NCBI GenBank assembly: GCA_051294375.1
Contig: CM119269.1
Span: 6,396,541-6,460,540, forward strand
Length of the DNA: 64,000 nt
Direction of reading: 5' to 3'
Source of the DNA: Paraspadella gotoi
Taxonomy: Eukaryota > Chaetognatha
Positions 27,237-37,770 of this stretch are shown one piece after another (position 1 is the stretch's first letter; the number at the start of each line of letters is the position of its first letter). Made by a program: the position numbers and the translations under genes. The notes beneath the pieces are model-generated. The model worked only from the letters and a program-made list of their open reading frames with translations. It had not been told where the DNA came from and did no database searches.

Positions 27237-27600
27237 TGAGGGGTGGACATATAAACGGATAAAATGGTTTATAGCATCGAAGGAACGGAATCGAAATCAA
27301 ATCGGAATTGAATCGGAATCGAATCGGAATCGAATCGGGATCGAATCGGATCGGCGACGCGAGTGATTTCAACCAAGGACTCGATGATTGGATGAATCAC
27401 CATCGGAATCTGACCAATGAGAAGAGGGGCTTCATGCCATCGGGAAAAGGAGCCCACGTCGCTGATCCGGTTACCCTGTATAAATAGGAAACGTTTTTGT
27501 ATTGAATTCATTCTGTCTCACACCGTTCTTCGCTTGTTATATTTCTCAGAATAAATCCACTTTTGGTTTCATGTTGAAATCTCTGTCTACTTACTTAAAT
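27237..27600 (+). mobile_element. Solo LTR-like sequence with TATA box and poly-A signal
   Basis: Upstream of a tRNA-complementary stretch lie TATAAATAGG (27479-27488) and, 62 bp further, AATAAA (27550-27555), the promoter/terminator layout of an LTR. The candidate LTR may start at TGAGGGGTGGACATATAAAC (27237). It contains a GAATCG-rich array at 27282-27355. No gag or pol follows, so only a remnant (5' LTR plus primer site) is present. Boundaries are inferred. Confidence 0.55.
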
Positions 27601-27601
27601 G

Positions 27602-27644
27602 TGGTGGCAGCGGTGGGATTCGAACCCACGCCTCCGAAGAGACT
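27602..27644 (+). other. tRNA-Leu-complementary primer-binding site
   Basis: The plus strand is the exact complement, over about 43 nt, of the 3' part of a metazoan tRNA-Leu (anticodon-stem end, variable arm, T arm GTGGGTTCGAATCCCAC, acceptor CCGCTGCCA). It also includes the complement of the CCA tail, which eukaryotic tRNA genes do not encode. The 5' half of the tRNA is absent, so this is not a tRNA gene. It is best read as a retroelement primer-binding site, though far longer than the usual 11-18 nt. Confidence 0.72.
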
Positions 27645-27852
27645 AAAATTATATATTATTTTTTTTTTCATTATCCTATATTTAATCATATCCTTACTAC
27701 TAAATATTATTTAATAAAGAAAACCATGATGTTTTCAATGATGTTTTGATGACGATTTCAATCACCGATTTTTTTTTATGGCTACATACACTACGCCATG
27801 CTAACTTTCATCGTGTCCTATCTATCTAATAGTTAGGTAGTGATGTAAAAAT

Positions 27853-28038
27853 GTGTTAACGTCAGCAAAGAGTGTAACCCATATTTTAAAGATAGGCCAA
27901 CTTATCTCCAAAGCAAAAAGGAGAATCAAAAGTATAGTAAAAAACAACCCTCTATTTCCGGCCATCCTTAAAGAAACTGAAGAAGAGAAGTCACAATCCC
28001 ACAAATCTCCTCTCACGTTCTGCTATGATGAAGAATAA
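27853..28038 (+). CDS. Unassigned ORF (61 aa)
   Basis: A non-repetitive frame beginning MLTSAKSVTHILKIGQLISK and ending SPLTFCYDEE. Composition looks protein-like (mixed, charged C-terminal half), but I recognise no family. The last few codons (FCYDEE) coincide with the start of a segment duplicated at 42938, so it could be the 3' exon of a mobile-element gene. An ORF of this length is also possible by chance. Confidence 0.2.
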   Translation: MLTSAKSVTHILKIGQLISKAKRRIKSIVKNNPLFPAILKETEEEKSQSHKSPLTFCYDEE

Positions 28039-28883
28039 GTCCCTAATAATGTTTTTCGTTCGCTTTTTATTAACAAATTAATTAACGATTAATTATTTAC
28101 TAAAAGGTCATTTAGGCCGCAGAAAGCGTGCCCAGGGCCGTATCCGTAGATTCATTCATTCATTCATTCTCTATCTATTCTAGGTAGAATGGATATGGTG
28201 AGTCGTTGAGCTTCACCACGGCACTTAGTGTTCGATCTCCAGTGGCATATCCCGGCTTTATTCGAATATCCGAAAAATGGGAATTTTTTTGCTCCAAATT
28301 GATAACCGCAGGGATCCGGGCTGAAAGGTGAAAGAGCAATAAACATTTTTGAATTGGGTTGTTGCACTCAAGCTTTTAAATATTTAATATATGAAATTGG
28401 TACAACCAATATAAAAATTATCCATCCATTTAATAAATAAGCTATCTTGTCCCTGACTTTGGACAGGCTTTGGTGGTTTAAGGCCTCCATCACACTTGCA
28501 AGATAATAACATTTCTGCAAGCTTTTAATCAAGCCTCTCTCACAGACTTGTTTATTCACTCCCAGTGAACCTGGCTTCCCTATCAATGAAGTGGTATATA
28601 AAATATATAATAAATGACAAATATATTTTTTTTAATTTTTTTTTTTAAGAACGGATTCCTATAAAGCTTAAAAAGTTAAATAAAAGTTAGTACTATAATT
28701 TTTTTAAATTTTGACTATAAATTGGCTAAAAATAGAAAAAAAAACATAAAAAATCATCATCATCATTATCATTGGCTGAATTTTATGGTCTTTTAAAATT
28801 TTCATCAATAAAACGAAAACATTTTAAAAAGTTGAAATAAGAACCTTTATCTAACTTTTAAAGCTCAATAAGAATCTATTAAA
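28018..28883 (+). repeat. Segmental duplication, left copy part 1
   Basis: Matches 42938-43612 in the same orientation from TTCTGCTATGATGAA to AAGCTCAATAAGAATCTATT, except that the left copy has gained the short element at 28392-28594 and ends where the hairpin element copy 3 begins. Confidence 0.88.
28392..28594 (-). mobile_element. Short interspersed element SE, copy 2, with empty site
   Basis: TGAAATTGGTACAACCAAT to CTATCAATGAAGTGG, flanked by TATA on both sides (28388-28391 and 28595-28598). The paralogous site at about 43297 reads straight through with a single TATA, which is precise evidence of insertion with a 4-bp target duplication. Confidence 0.85.
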
Positions 28884-31751
28884 AACAAGTTTGAGCAAAC
28901 AATGTCGGATCTGCCTATCGATTAATTAATTATTAATTAATTAGAATTAATTAATTAAGTTAATATGATTTAATATTAATTTACAATTTACCTAATTTCA
29001 GCTTGTCAGTCAATCTGAGTTTTGGTTCTCTTAAAATTGAGACAAGTCATCGACAGTTATTAAATATGTTTTGTGTTTACGTGTTTTTTCAGTTAGTAAA
29101 ATCATTGTACAAATGAATCCTTCTATTTATCTTCGATGCGGCGCATGATGCCTGTGCGCTATAGTACGATCGTCGCGTTGGCTAGAATTTCTTTCCGGAT
29201 TGACGTTTTTAGCTTTCGGTCAGCAGCATCCCGTTGTCTTGGTCATTCGCAAATTCTATGGCTTCTGCGAAGTGGTGCATAATGCTATCACGTCGCTGGG
29301 GAGTTGGAAATTATCATAATTAGATGTTGTATTGGCGTATCTAAGTCATTCAGTTGATCGTACTCCATCCTTTAAAATTCTCCATTCGTATGCGTCGTTC
29401 GTTCACGTACTAGTCTTAATATCTCGACGAGGCTTGTGTTGATCATTATAGTTTATATCGTTTTAGGTGGTCGAGTGACAGTACACTCAGAGATTAAGTT
29501 CACGTTCTCTGTGTAAGATACAAGTTATATCGTTCGCTCTCGATTCTCGTCAACTCTCGCTACTCTCTCTCTTTCTTTTAAATATATGTCGCTCTCTCTC
29601 TTTCTCTTTTTCTCCGTCACTGCTTCTTCTGTATTTGTCTAAAAACGAGTTCCGGTCTCTGCAGCGTCTGTCCAGCTTCTTTCTCTCTCCCTCTCTCTCT
29701 CTCTCTTTCTTTTTTTTTTACAACAAATTTTTTAGATATAATGTGGGCTCACTAATGTAAAAAACGATGCCGCGAAACAGGGTGCGAACTCGGGTCCTTT
29801 GGGTAGGAGAAGTGCTCACGCTAGTCCGGCGCCACAGGTACTGCTGATTTCATTAGCCGAGTAAAGGGCTGTAGAGCTTCTCTCTCTTTTAATTATTTAT
29901 ATTCGCTCTTTCTCTCTCTCTTTTCTCTGCAGCGGCTGTTCCTCTCTCCTCTTTCTCCTCTCTCTCTCTCTCTCTCTCTCTTGTCTCTCTGTGTGTGTCT
30001 GTCCCTCTCTGTCCGATCTCTTGCGTGATCGTTTTGTTTTTGAAAATTCTGATTATTTTTTTCGCTTTCTAAAATTTTTATTATTGCTCATTTTATTACG
30101 CCGCTTTTTTAATACAAAATCCCCATATTTTTCATGCCGAGATTTTTCGTGTTTTATTCTCTCTTTTCTTTCTCCCTCTTCTCTCTCTCTACTCTCCTCT
30201 TTCTCCTCCGTCTCTCCTCCTCTACTCTCTCTCTCCATACTTGTCCGAATTCAACACGCCACTTGTTGTACCATCTTAATTGGCCAATATCCATACATTA
30301 TGCCAAGGCGAACACCACCCATCCCAGGTCTGTGATGTTCCATCCACAGTCCTAATACTATCCCTCTGCTTTCGCCCAATACCGAGACGTCTAGGTATAC
30401 GGCTCAGTTGATCATGAAGGTCATGCCGAGGTCGTCAAGTCACTAATTACCATTCATCACATTATAACCTAATAATTACTATTACATCAATAATTCGTTA
30501 TCGCATAGATTCATATTCGTTTTTTTCCGGGGGTTTTTGTCATTAATTTTCTTTGATTAGTGGGCTCTGGCTTCGATCTTGAGTCTTTTAAGATTTTTTT
30601 ATTTTATGTCTCCTTCTCTCTCTCTCACTCTGTCTCTCTCTCTCATCGATCTCTTCTCTCTACTTTTCTCTCTCATTTTTAACTGTTGCATAATTTTTTA
30701 CACTTGCATTCCGTCAAAACTTTATATCTAGCTTTCATCACTTTCCTACCGGCTCACAAAATTTCATCTCAATCTATCATGGGTTAAAATAAATAAAAAG
30801 ATTCCAGTAAATGTGACTCATATTTTTTCATTTAAACTCATTTCCACTGTACGTTTCCACTGAAACTTATATAATCAGCTTCTCACACATTTTCCTACCC
30901 AACACACAAAATTTCCAACTCAATCTATCCATTCCAATTATGATTAGAGTATTTATTGGTTAAAAAATTAAGAAAAGATTTTAGTAAATTCGACTTATGT
31001 TTTTCTATTTAAACTAATTTCCACTCACACGATTCCATCGAAACTTTATATCCAGCATTATCCAACACTTTCCTACATACCCACACACAAAATTAATTCC
31101 AATCCAACCAGCCAATCACGATGTTATTGGAGCTTTTTGCTAAGATGGGACGGATGGACGGATTGATTGACTAATTAAATTAATTAGATTAATTTATTTA
31201 CTAATGATTAATTAACTGATTAATTATTTGATTTATTAATACATCCTGTATATAACATTTAATATAAAAGGAAAAAGAAGCATAATCAATTAGTAAAACA
31301 GGTTTTTTGTTTTTTTCCATTTAAAACCTCATTTCCTCTCAACTATTCCATCGAAACTTGAATTCCTGTTCAAGCACACAGTGTACCTACAGCAGGTCTA
31401 CCAATCAACTTAGATCGTCAATAGCCTTCCACTACATTCAGGTCATCTCACAAGCAATTTGGTTGTTCAAATAGTGAATATATTTTTTTGGTTTTTTTCC
31501 ATTTAAACTCATTTCCACTCGGACGATTCCATCGAAACTTCATATTCCAGCTTCAATCAACACACTTACCTACCACACACAAAATTTTTAATCATCCATA
31601 TCCAATCACGAGTAATTGGATGTTTTTTGCTAAGGTGGGACGGCGGACGGACGGACGGACGGACGACACACCGGTACGGACGGACGACGGAGACGGACCG
31701 ACGGACGAGACGTGATTAGAGCGGGATCTGGATAGCGGACGGAGATCGGAC
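28884..31751 (+). mobile_element. Hairpin-end element, copy 3 (~2.9 kb, with empty site)
   Basis: Starts AACAAGTTTGAGCAAACAAT, GTCGGATCTGCC; ends in a degraded hairpin (GCGGGATCTGGATAGC...) after a (GGAC)n run at 31639-31710. The paralogous locus at about 43600 lacks it: AATCTATTAAAA there passes directly to TATATAGTAATG. The middle (about 29000-30600) carries CT-rich tracts and a block shared with copy 12 (CTAAAAACGAGTTCCGG, CAGCGTCTGTCCAGCTTCTT). 30700-31640 holds four diverged core units. No transposase or helicase frame. The sequence is indel-rich. Confidence 0.72.
29765..29836 (-). ncRNA. tRNA-like (SINE head or degenerate tRNA)
   Basis: Read on the minus strand, GTGGCGCCGGACTAGCG resembles an A box and GAGTTCGCACCC a B box about 45 nt later, total about 72 nt, the size of a tRNA. 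The arms do not fold cleanly, so a tRNA-derived SINE head is likelier than a functional tRNA. It lies within hairpin element copy 3. Confidence 0.4.
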
Positions 31752-31894
31752 AATGTAACGGAAACACGACAGATTTCAATCTTAATATAGTAATGAAATA
31801 AATTTTAAATGCCTTCCGTGCGTTTATCAATAGATACATTTTAAAATTAATTTTCATTTTCCATATTCTCTAACAGTCACTTGATAATTATCTA

Positions 31895-32104
31895 TGAAAT
31901 GGTAGCAACACAATATAAAAATTATCATCATCATTAATAAATAAGCTATCTTGCCCCTGACTTTGGACAGGCTTTGGTGGTTTAAGGCCTCCATCACTCT
32001 TACAAGATAATGACATAGCAGGTCCCTGCAAGCTTCAATCAAGACTCTCTCTCAACAGTCTCGTTATTCACTCCAGAGTACCTGGCTCCCTATCAATGAA
32101 GTGG
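31895..32104 (-). mobile_element. Short interspersed element SE, copy 3, with empty site
   Basis: Core matches copies 1 and 2; a tail AATATTTCAAAGAA extends to about 32120. The paralogous right copy reads ATTATCTATTTGAGAG uninterrupted at about 43717, so the element inserted between ATTATCTA and TTTGAGAG with a short TA duplication. Confidence 0.82.
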
Positions 32105-32170
32105 AAAATATTTCAAAGAATATTTGAGAGAACTTCCAGTTTTCAACCTGTTCTGGCCTATAGCTATAGC

Positions 32171-33146
32171 TCACCTCTGAAGTACATACACAATTCCGGG
32201 TCTTGATTGACAATTCACAAAGTAATGGTTGATGTAAAAATTTCGACTGCCGGAAATGATAAAGGTATTAAAGAGAATGGCCAGAAAACTTGATCGAAAT
32301 CATTAATTACTTCGAGTGTCCTTTCATGCTCCAGGAATCATATTTAAAGCCGGGAGGTAACGTCGGGACCCCGCGTCCCTCACAAACACTCTGTCTAAGT
32401 CAACCAGTTGATGGCGTCGCTCCCGTCCATTGAAATAGATGTCCACGGCCGGTTTGTAGATTGAGTCAACAACTTTTTTCCATAACGTGAAGCGAACCTA
32501 TATCACGTAAATCAAGATTTTTTATTTGGTTTCAAAAAGAACAAGAATTCTAGGGTGTTGCACCAAAGTAACTTTCTTTCAAATTTATTTTCAGGTAATT
32601 ATGTCATTACCATTTCCTACCCTGCATTGGAATACTATCTTTTATCTTTATATAATTTTTTTTAAAAACAAAAGGTAGCAGTCGCTTAGATTCGAACTGT
32701 GTCAGCATTATTAATAAAAAAAAAATAAACAAAATATTTTTAAGCGCTAATAGGGCAGACTGAAAAACATGTCAATTAATAAAAACAAGGGCTAACAAAT
32801 CCTACCACTCCTCCATTCGCGAATGTTTTTTTCCAGTTAGCAAAGGTATCATGGTCGATAAAACTGCCTGTCGGGTCAAAGGAATTTCCCGATCCCGGTT
32901 TGCTCTCGCTTGCCGCTAATTAATTTTTAAAAAAAAATCAGAGTAAAGGTATTATATATCTCTTTTTCTTTTCTTATGTCGTTTACTGTTTTACTCTCTG
33001 TCCAAATATCTAGACCTTATTATGCAATTTTTCAAGTAAAGTACCTTTTAAAACGATTCTAAAAATTAAAGCCTATTTAAGTATTCATTCACCCAAGATT
33101 TCGTTGTATATGTGCACTCCGCTTCCGGATTCAACCTTCGCCACGA
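32171..33146 (-). pseudogene. Broken paralogue of the GSDxxNWF-domain gene
   Basis: Exon equivalents: D 32246-32171, C 32497-32311, B 32915-32806, and the 3' part of A 33146-33093. Exon A is truncated where the segment ends. Exon C retains DLDRVFVRDAG in frame, supplying four bases missing from the right copy, but has other one-base losses. The exon B donor region differs (GGAGGAGTGG instead of GGAGGAAAGG). Without its 5' end and with several indels it is read as a pseudogene, though part of the damage may be assembly error. Confidence 0.65.
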
Positions 33147-33685
33147 AAACGCGAAACGGCGCATTGCAACTTTTACAATTAATGATTTGGAAAAATTTAA
33201 AAAATATTCCAATTGTAAACAATTGTAACATTATTCTGCCTTTTTTATTTTATTTCTTTAATTATATATGTATTTTTCTTTCTTTTTTTTTAACAGGCGC
33301 TGCCTTTTCTGAATCGTTTAAAAACGATTCAGTCTCTTCTTCTGCTCCACATTCTCCTGACCTCTCGTGTGTGCGGTCCTCTCTCGTGGGTGTTATCGAT
33401 TCTCTTGCGTGACTTTGTTATCTTTTTAAAAAAATTAGTATTTTTATGTTTCTTTCTTAAAAAAATTTTTTGATCAGCGTGCCTTTTTCGAAGTTGTGTT
33501 TAAAACGAGTGTCAGGCTATCTCTCTATTATCCTCTCTCTTCTCCGTCTCTCTACTCTTCCCGTTCAATACTCCTCCGTCTAGTTTCCACTCTCTCTGCT
33601 GTCTCTCTCCATTTCCTCCCCATCTCTCTCTGTCTCTCTCTGTGTGTGTCTCTTCTTGTAGAATCTTGCGTGATCGATTGTTTTT

Positions 33686-36238
33686 AGTCGGATCTGCTTT
33701 CACAAGATCCCGATGGTAAATTCACTTGTCGCACGTCGTCCGGTCAGCCCTCAATTGTCGGGCACTTAACTTATCAATTGTCAAACCATCGAATTATGAT
33801 ATAATATGCAAAAAAAATTGATGTCCATGCCGTACCGCCGTCTCCGTCGTCCGCCCACCTTAGCCAAAAAACTCCAATACTCGTGATTGGATGGATGGAT
33901 TGGAATGAAAATTTTGATGTTTGGTAGGGGAGTGTGTGATTGAGCTGGATATGAAGTTCGATGAATTCGTGCAGTGGAAATAGTTTAAATGGAAAAACAA
34001 AAAAATAGTATTTCACTTATTGAACACCAATTGCTCATGAGTGGATGGGGCGGATTGGCTGGAATTTATATGTGGTAGGAAAGGTGTTGATTGAACATGG
34101 AAATCAAGTTTCGATGAATCGTTTGAGTGGAAATGAGTTTAAAAATGGAAAAAACACAAAAACTGTTCACTAATTGATTATGCTTTCTTTTTCACTTTTA
34201 TCATAAATGTATACTGCAGGATGTATTAATAAAATCAAATAATTATCAGTTAATTAATCAATTAGTCAATTAATTAATCTATAATTCATTATCAGCTAGA
34301 TATTAAAGTCTTGCGGAATTGTGCCAGGTGGAAATGAGCTTTAAATGGAAAAAACATAAGTACATTTACTTGAATCTTTTATATTTATGATTATAATAAA
34401 ATGTTTAAATTAATTTATGTTGGACAAAATGTTTGCAATTTAATAAAATGATGCAAGTTGAAAAATGATGCAGTTGAAAAATCTTAAAAGCATAGGATCG
34501 GTCAGACAATTGCACCAATTGGCGAGAGAGAAGAGAGAGGAGAGAGAGAAAGAGAGAAGAGAGAGAGAGAGGAAAAAAAAAGAAAATTGACAACTTGATG
34601 TTGCAACTAGCAAAATGATAACATGACGAAGCGATGCATAATTTTACGAGTTCAATCGCAAATTCAATTTTTTTAAACCAAACGCACGAGGAGAGAGAGA
34701 AGAGGAGAGAAGAGAATCGTTTTCGACGGAATCAGCAGCGGCACAGCAGAGACAGCCAGAAAAAAAGAACGAAATCAAAAAGCACAGCAGAAGCACATGA
34801 GAAGAAAGAGAAAGAAAGCCTTCTGCCAGACCGTTTTTCCCGATGAATCACACTGGGAAAAAGGGCAGAGAGATAGCTTACATATAATTAAAAGAGAAAA
34901 ATCATGTTAATTAATAATAATTAATCAGTCAGATTATCAATCAATTATTTGATTTCCAATCAATCTATTTATTTACTATTAATTAATTATTTAATCAATC
35001 AATTCATTTATTCTATTATCTTTGATTATTCAATCAAATCAATCAAGTCCAATCGTTATCGCATTTTCTCATCGCGTCATTGCTTTTGTCAATGGTTATT
35101 GACGAAAATACCTAAAACAAACATTTCAAATCAATTTATATACTAATTGCCTAATTAATTGCTCATGAGTCGGAATGGGGCAATGACCTAGAATCTTGTC
35201 ATGTGGGTGGAAAGTGTGTGATTGAACAGGAAACAACATGATGGAATCGTTTGAGTGAAATGAGTTTAATGGAAAAAACAAAAAATTGATTATGCTTCTT
35301 TTCCTTTATTTAAATGATATTTTGCAGGATGTATTAAAAATCAAATAATAATAACAGTTATGTAAATAAATTAGTCTATTAACGAAATTAATTAATCAGT
35401 CAATTAATCCGTCTATTTCGTCCCACCTTAGCAAAAAGCTCCAATAACTCGTGATGGCTGGTGGTATGGACATTAATATTTGTGTGTGGTAGGACAGTGT
35501 GAGATGAAGCTGGATATAAAGTTTCGATGGAATCGGCGAGTTGGAAATGAGTTTTAAAATGAAAAAAATAGAGTCACATTTAACTTCGGAATCTATTTTA
35601 TTTATATTTGAACCAGATACATATGAGATGATAATTTGTGAGCCGGTAGGAAAGTGTGAGAAGAAAGCCAGATATAAAGTTTTGACGGAATTGTAGGCAA
35701 GTGGAAATGAATTTAAATGAATTAATGATACTAATAAATGTTTTTAATTAATTAATTAATTAAATAATGAAAAAAATAGCAATTTAAAAAAAATTATGCA
35801 AGTTGAAAAAATGTGATGCAAGTTGAAAAAATGATTGCAAGTTGAAAGAATTGAATGAAGTTTGAAAAAAATGATGCAATGAAAAAAATGATGCAAATTG
35901 AAAAATGATGAAAAATGAAATTGATGCAAGTGAAAAATTGATGCAAGTTAAAAAATCTAAAAGCAAATCGGTCGAATTGCATTAAAAAAAGAGAGAGAGA
36001 AAGAGAGAAGAAAGGACATTAGAATAAAATATTAAATGTATTTTGATTATTAATTAAAATTTAATTAATTAATGAAATTAATACATAATTAGTTTTTAAT
36101 ATTTAATAATTAATAATAATTAATTAATGTAAATAAATAATTTAAAATAATTAATTATTTAATATATTATTTATAATAATTAATTAATCAATTAATAATT
36201 AATTATAATTATTAATTAAAAATAATTAATAAATCCCT
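33686..36238 (-). mobile_element. Hairpin-end element, copy 4 (in noisy copy X)
   Basis: Begins AGTCGGATCTGC with a damaged hairpin partner (AAGATCCCGAT), then the core units and CAAGTTGA minisatellites. Its far end is lost in the gap. Probably the same genomic element as copy 5. Confidence 0.6.
35795..35960 (+). repeat. ~17-bp ATGATGCAAGTTGAAAA minisatellite
   Basis: Eight or so imperfect units in copy X; the same array occurs at 38815-38970, 37500-37545 and 34440-34490 within hairpin elements. Confidence 0.85.
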
Positions 36239-36263
36239 NNNNNNNNNNNNNNNNNNNNNNNNN
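36239..36263. other. Assembly gap, 25 N
   Basis: 25 Ns between direct copies X and Y; same length as the gap at 8434-8458. Confidence 0.98.
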
Positions 36264-36366
36264 AAAATTGTAACAATTTCCAATTGTAAACAATTGTAAC
36301 ATTATTTGCCTTTCTTTTATTTTATTCTTTAAATTATATATATATTTTTCTTTCTTTTTTTTATCA

Positions 36367-36745
36367 GGCGCTGCCTTTTCTGAATCGTTTAAAAACGAGT
36401 TCAGGCTCTCTCTCTCCGACTCTCTCCGTCCCTCTCTGTGTGTGTCTGTCTCTCTCTGTACGATCTCTTGCGTGATCGTTCGTTTTTTAAAAAATTCTGA
36501 TTATTTTTTTCTTTCTAAAAAAATTTTTTTATCAGGCGTTGCCTTTTCTGAATCGTTTAAAAACGAGTTCAGGCTCTCTCTCTCTCTATCTCTCTCTCTC
36601 TCCGTCTCTCTCTCTCTCTCCGTCTCTCTCCGTCTATCTCCTCTCTCTCTGTCTCTCTCCATCTCTCTCTGTCTCTCTCCATCTCTCTCTGTCTCTCTCT
36701 GTGTGTGTCTCTCTCTGTAGATCTCTTGCGTGATCGTTCGTTTTT
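36367..36745 (+). repeat. CT-rich block with internal GCGCTGCC...GAATCG repeats
   Basis: Two tandem ~170-bp units each begin CAGGCG(C/T)TGCCTTTTCTG and contain AATCGTTTAAAAACGAG, CTCTCTCCGTCTC runs and GATCTCTTGCGTGATCGTTC. Immediately precedes element copy 5. Equivalent block before copy 4 at 33295-33685. Confidence 0.8.
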
Positions 36746-37731
36746 AGTCGGATCTGCTTATCAGCAGATCCCGACTGTATAATTCACTTTGTCGACGTCG
36801 TCGGTCCGCCCCCTCATATTTGTCCGGCACTAACTTATATCATTGTCAGAACATCGAATTATGATAAATTATGCAAAAAAATTGATGTCCATCCGTCCGT
36901 CCGTCCGTCCCGTCGTCCGTCCCACCTTAGCAAAAAACTCCAATTACTTCGTGATTGGATGGATGGATTGGAATGAAATTTTGTGTGTGGGTAGGGAGTG
37001 TGTGATTGAGCTGGATATGAAGTTTCGATGGAATCGTGCGAGATGGAAATAAGTTTAAATGGAAAAAAAACAAAAAATATATTTCACTATTGAACACAAT
37101 TGCTCATGAGTGGATGGGGCGATTTGGCCTGGAATTTTATATGTGGGTAGGAAAGGTGTGATTGAACAGGAAATCAAGTTTCGATGGAATCGTTTGAGTG
37201 GAAATGAGTTTAAATGGAAAAAAAACAAAAACCTGTTTCACTAATTGATTATGCTTCTTTTCCTTTTATATTAAATGTATATGCAGGATGTATTAATAAA
37301 TCAAATAATTAATCAGTTATTAATCAATTAGTCAATTAATTAATCATAAGTTCATTAATCAGCTAGATATAAAGTTTTGACGGAATTGTGCAGTGGAAAT
37401 GAGTTTAAATGGAAAAAACATAAGTCACATTTACTTGAATCTTTATGATTTATGATTACTATAAATGTTTTAATTAATTAATTGGAAAAATGTTGCAATT
37501 TATAAAATGATGCAAGTGAAAAATGATGCAAGTTAAAAAATCTTAAAAGCATAAGGATCGTCGCAATTGCACAATTGCAGAGAGAGAGAGAGAGAGAGAA
37601 GAAGAGAGAGAGGAGAGAGGGAAAAAAAAGGAAATTGAAACTTGATGTTGCAATAGCAAAATGATAACATGCACGAATGCGATGCATAATTTTACGAGTT
37701 CAATCCAAATTCAATTTTTTTAACAAAAAGC

Positions 37732-37770
<39 letters not shown>

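Larger units (their letters stand above)
31775..33146 (+). repeat. Segmental duplication, left copy part 2
   Basis: Matches 43605-44707 (TATAGTAATGAAATA... to CCTTCGCCACGA). Carries the broken copy of the domain gene and short element copy 3. It ends within that gene's first visible exon. Confidence 0.88.
33205..36238 (+). repeat. Second direct duplication, copy X (noisy)
   Basis: Realigns from TTCCAATTGTAAACAATTG through a hairpin element to AATTAATAAATCCCT with 36264-39250. Differences are dominated by one- and two-base insertions and deletions. Ends at a 25-N gap, exactly as copy A does at 8433. Confidence 0.85.

Noticed and set aside
27602-27644. tRNA-Leu gene on the minus strand
   Set aside because: Only the 3' part is present and the CCA tail is encoded, which eukaryotic tRNA genes lack; reinterpreted as a primer-binding site.
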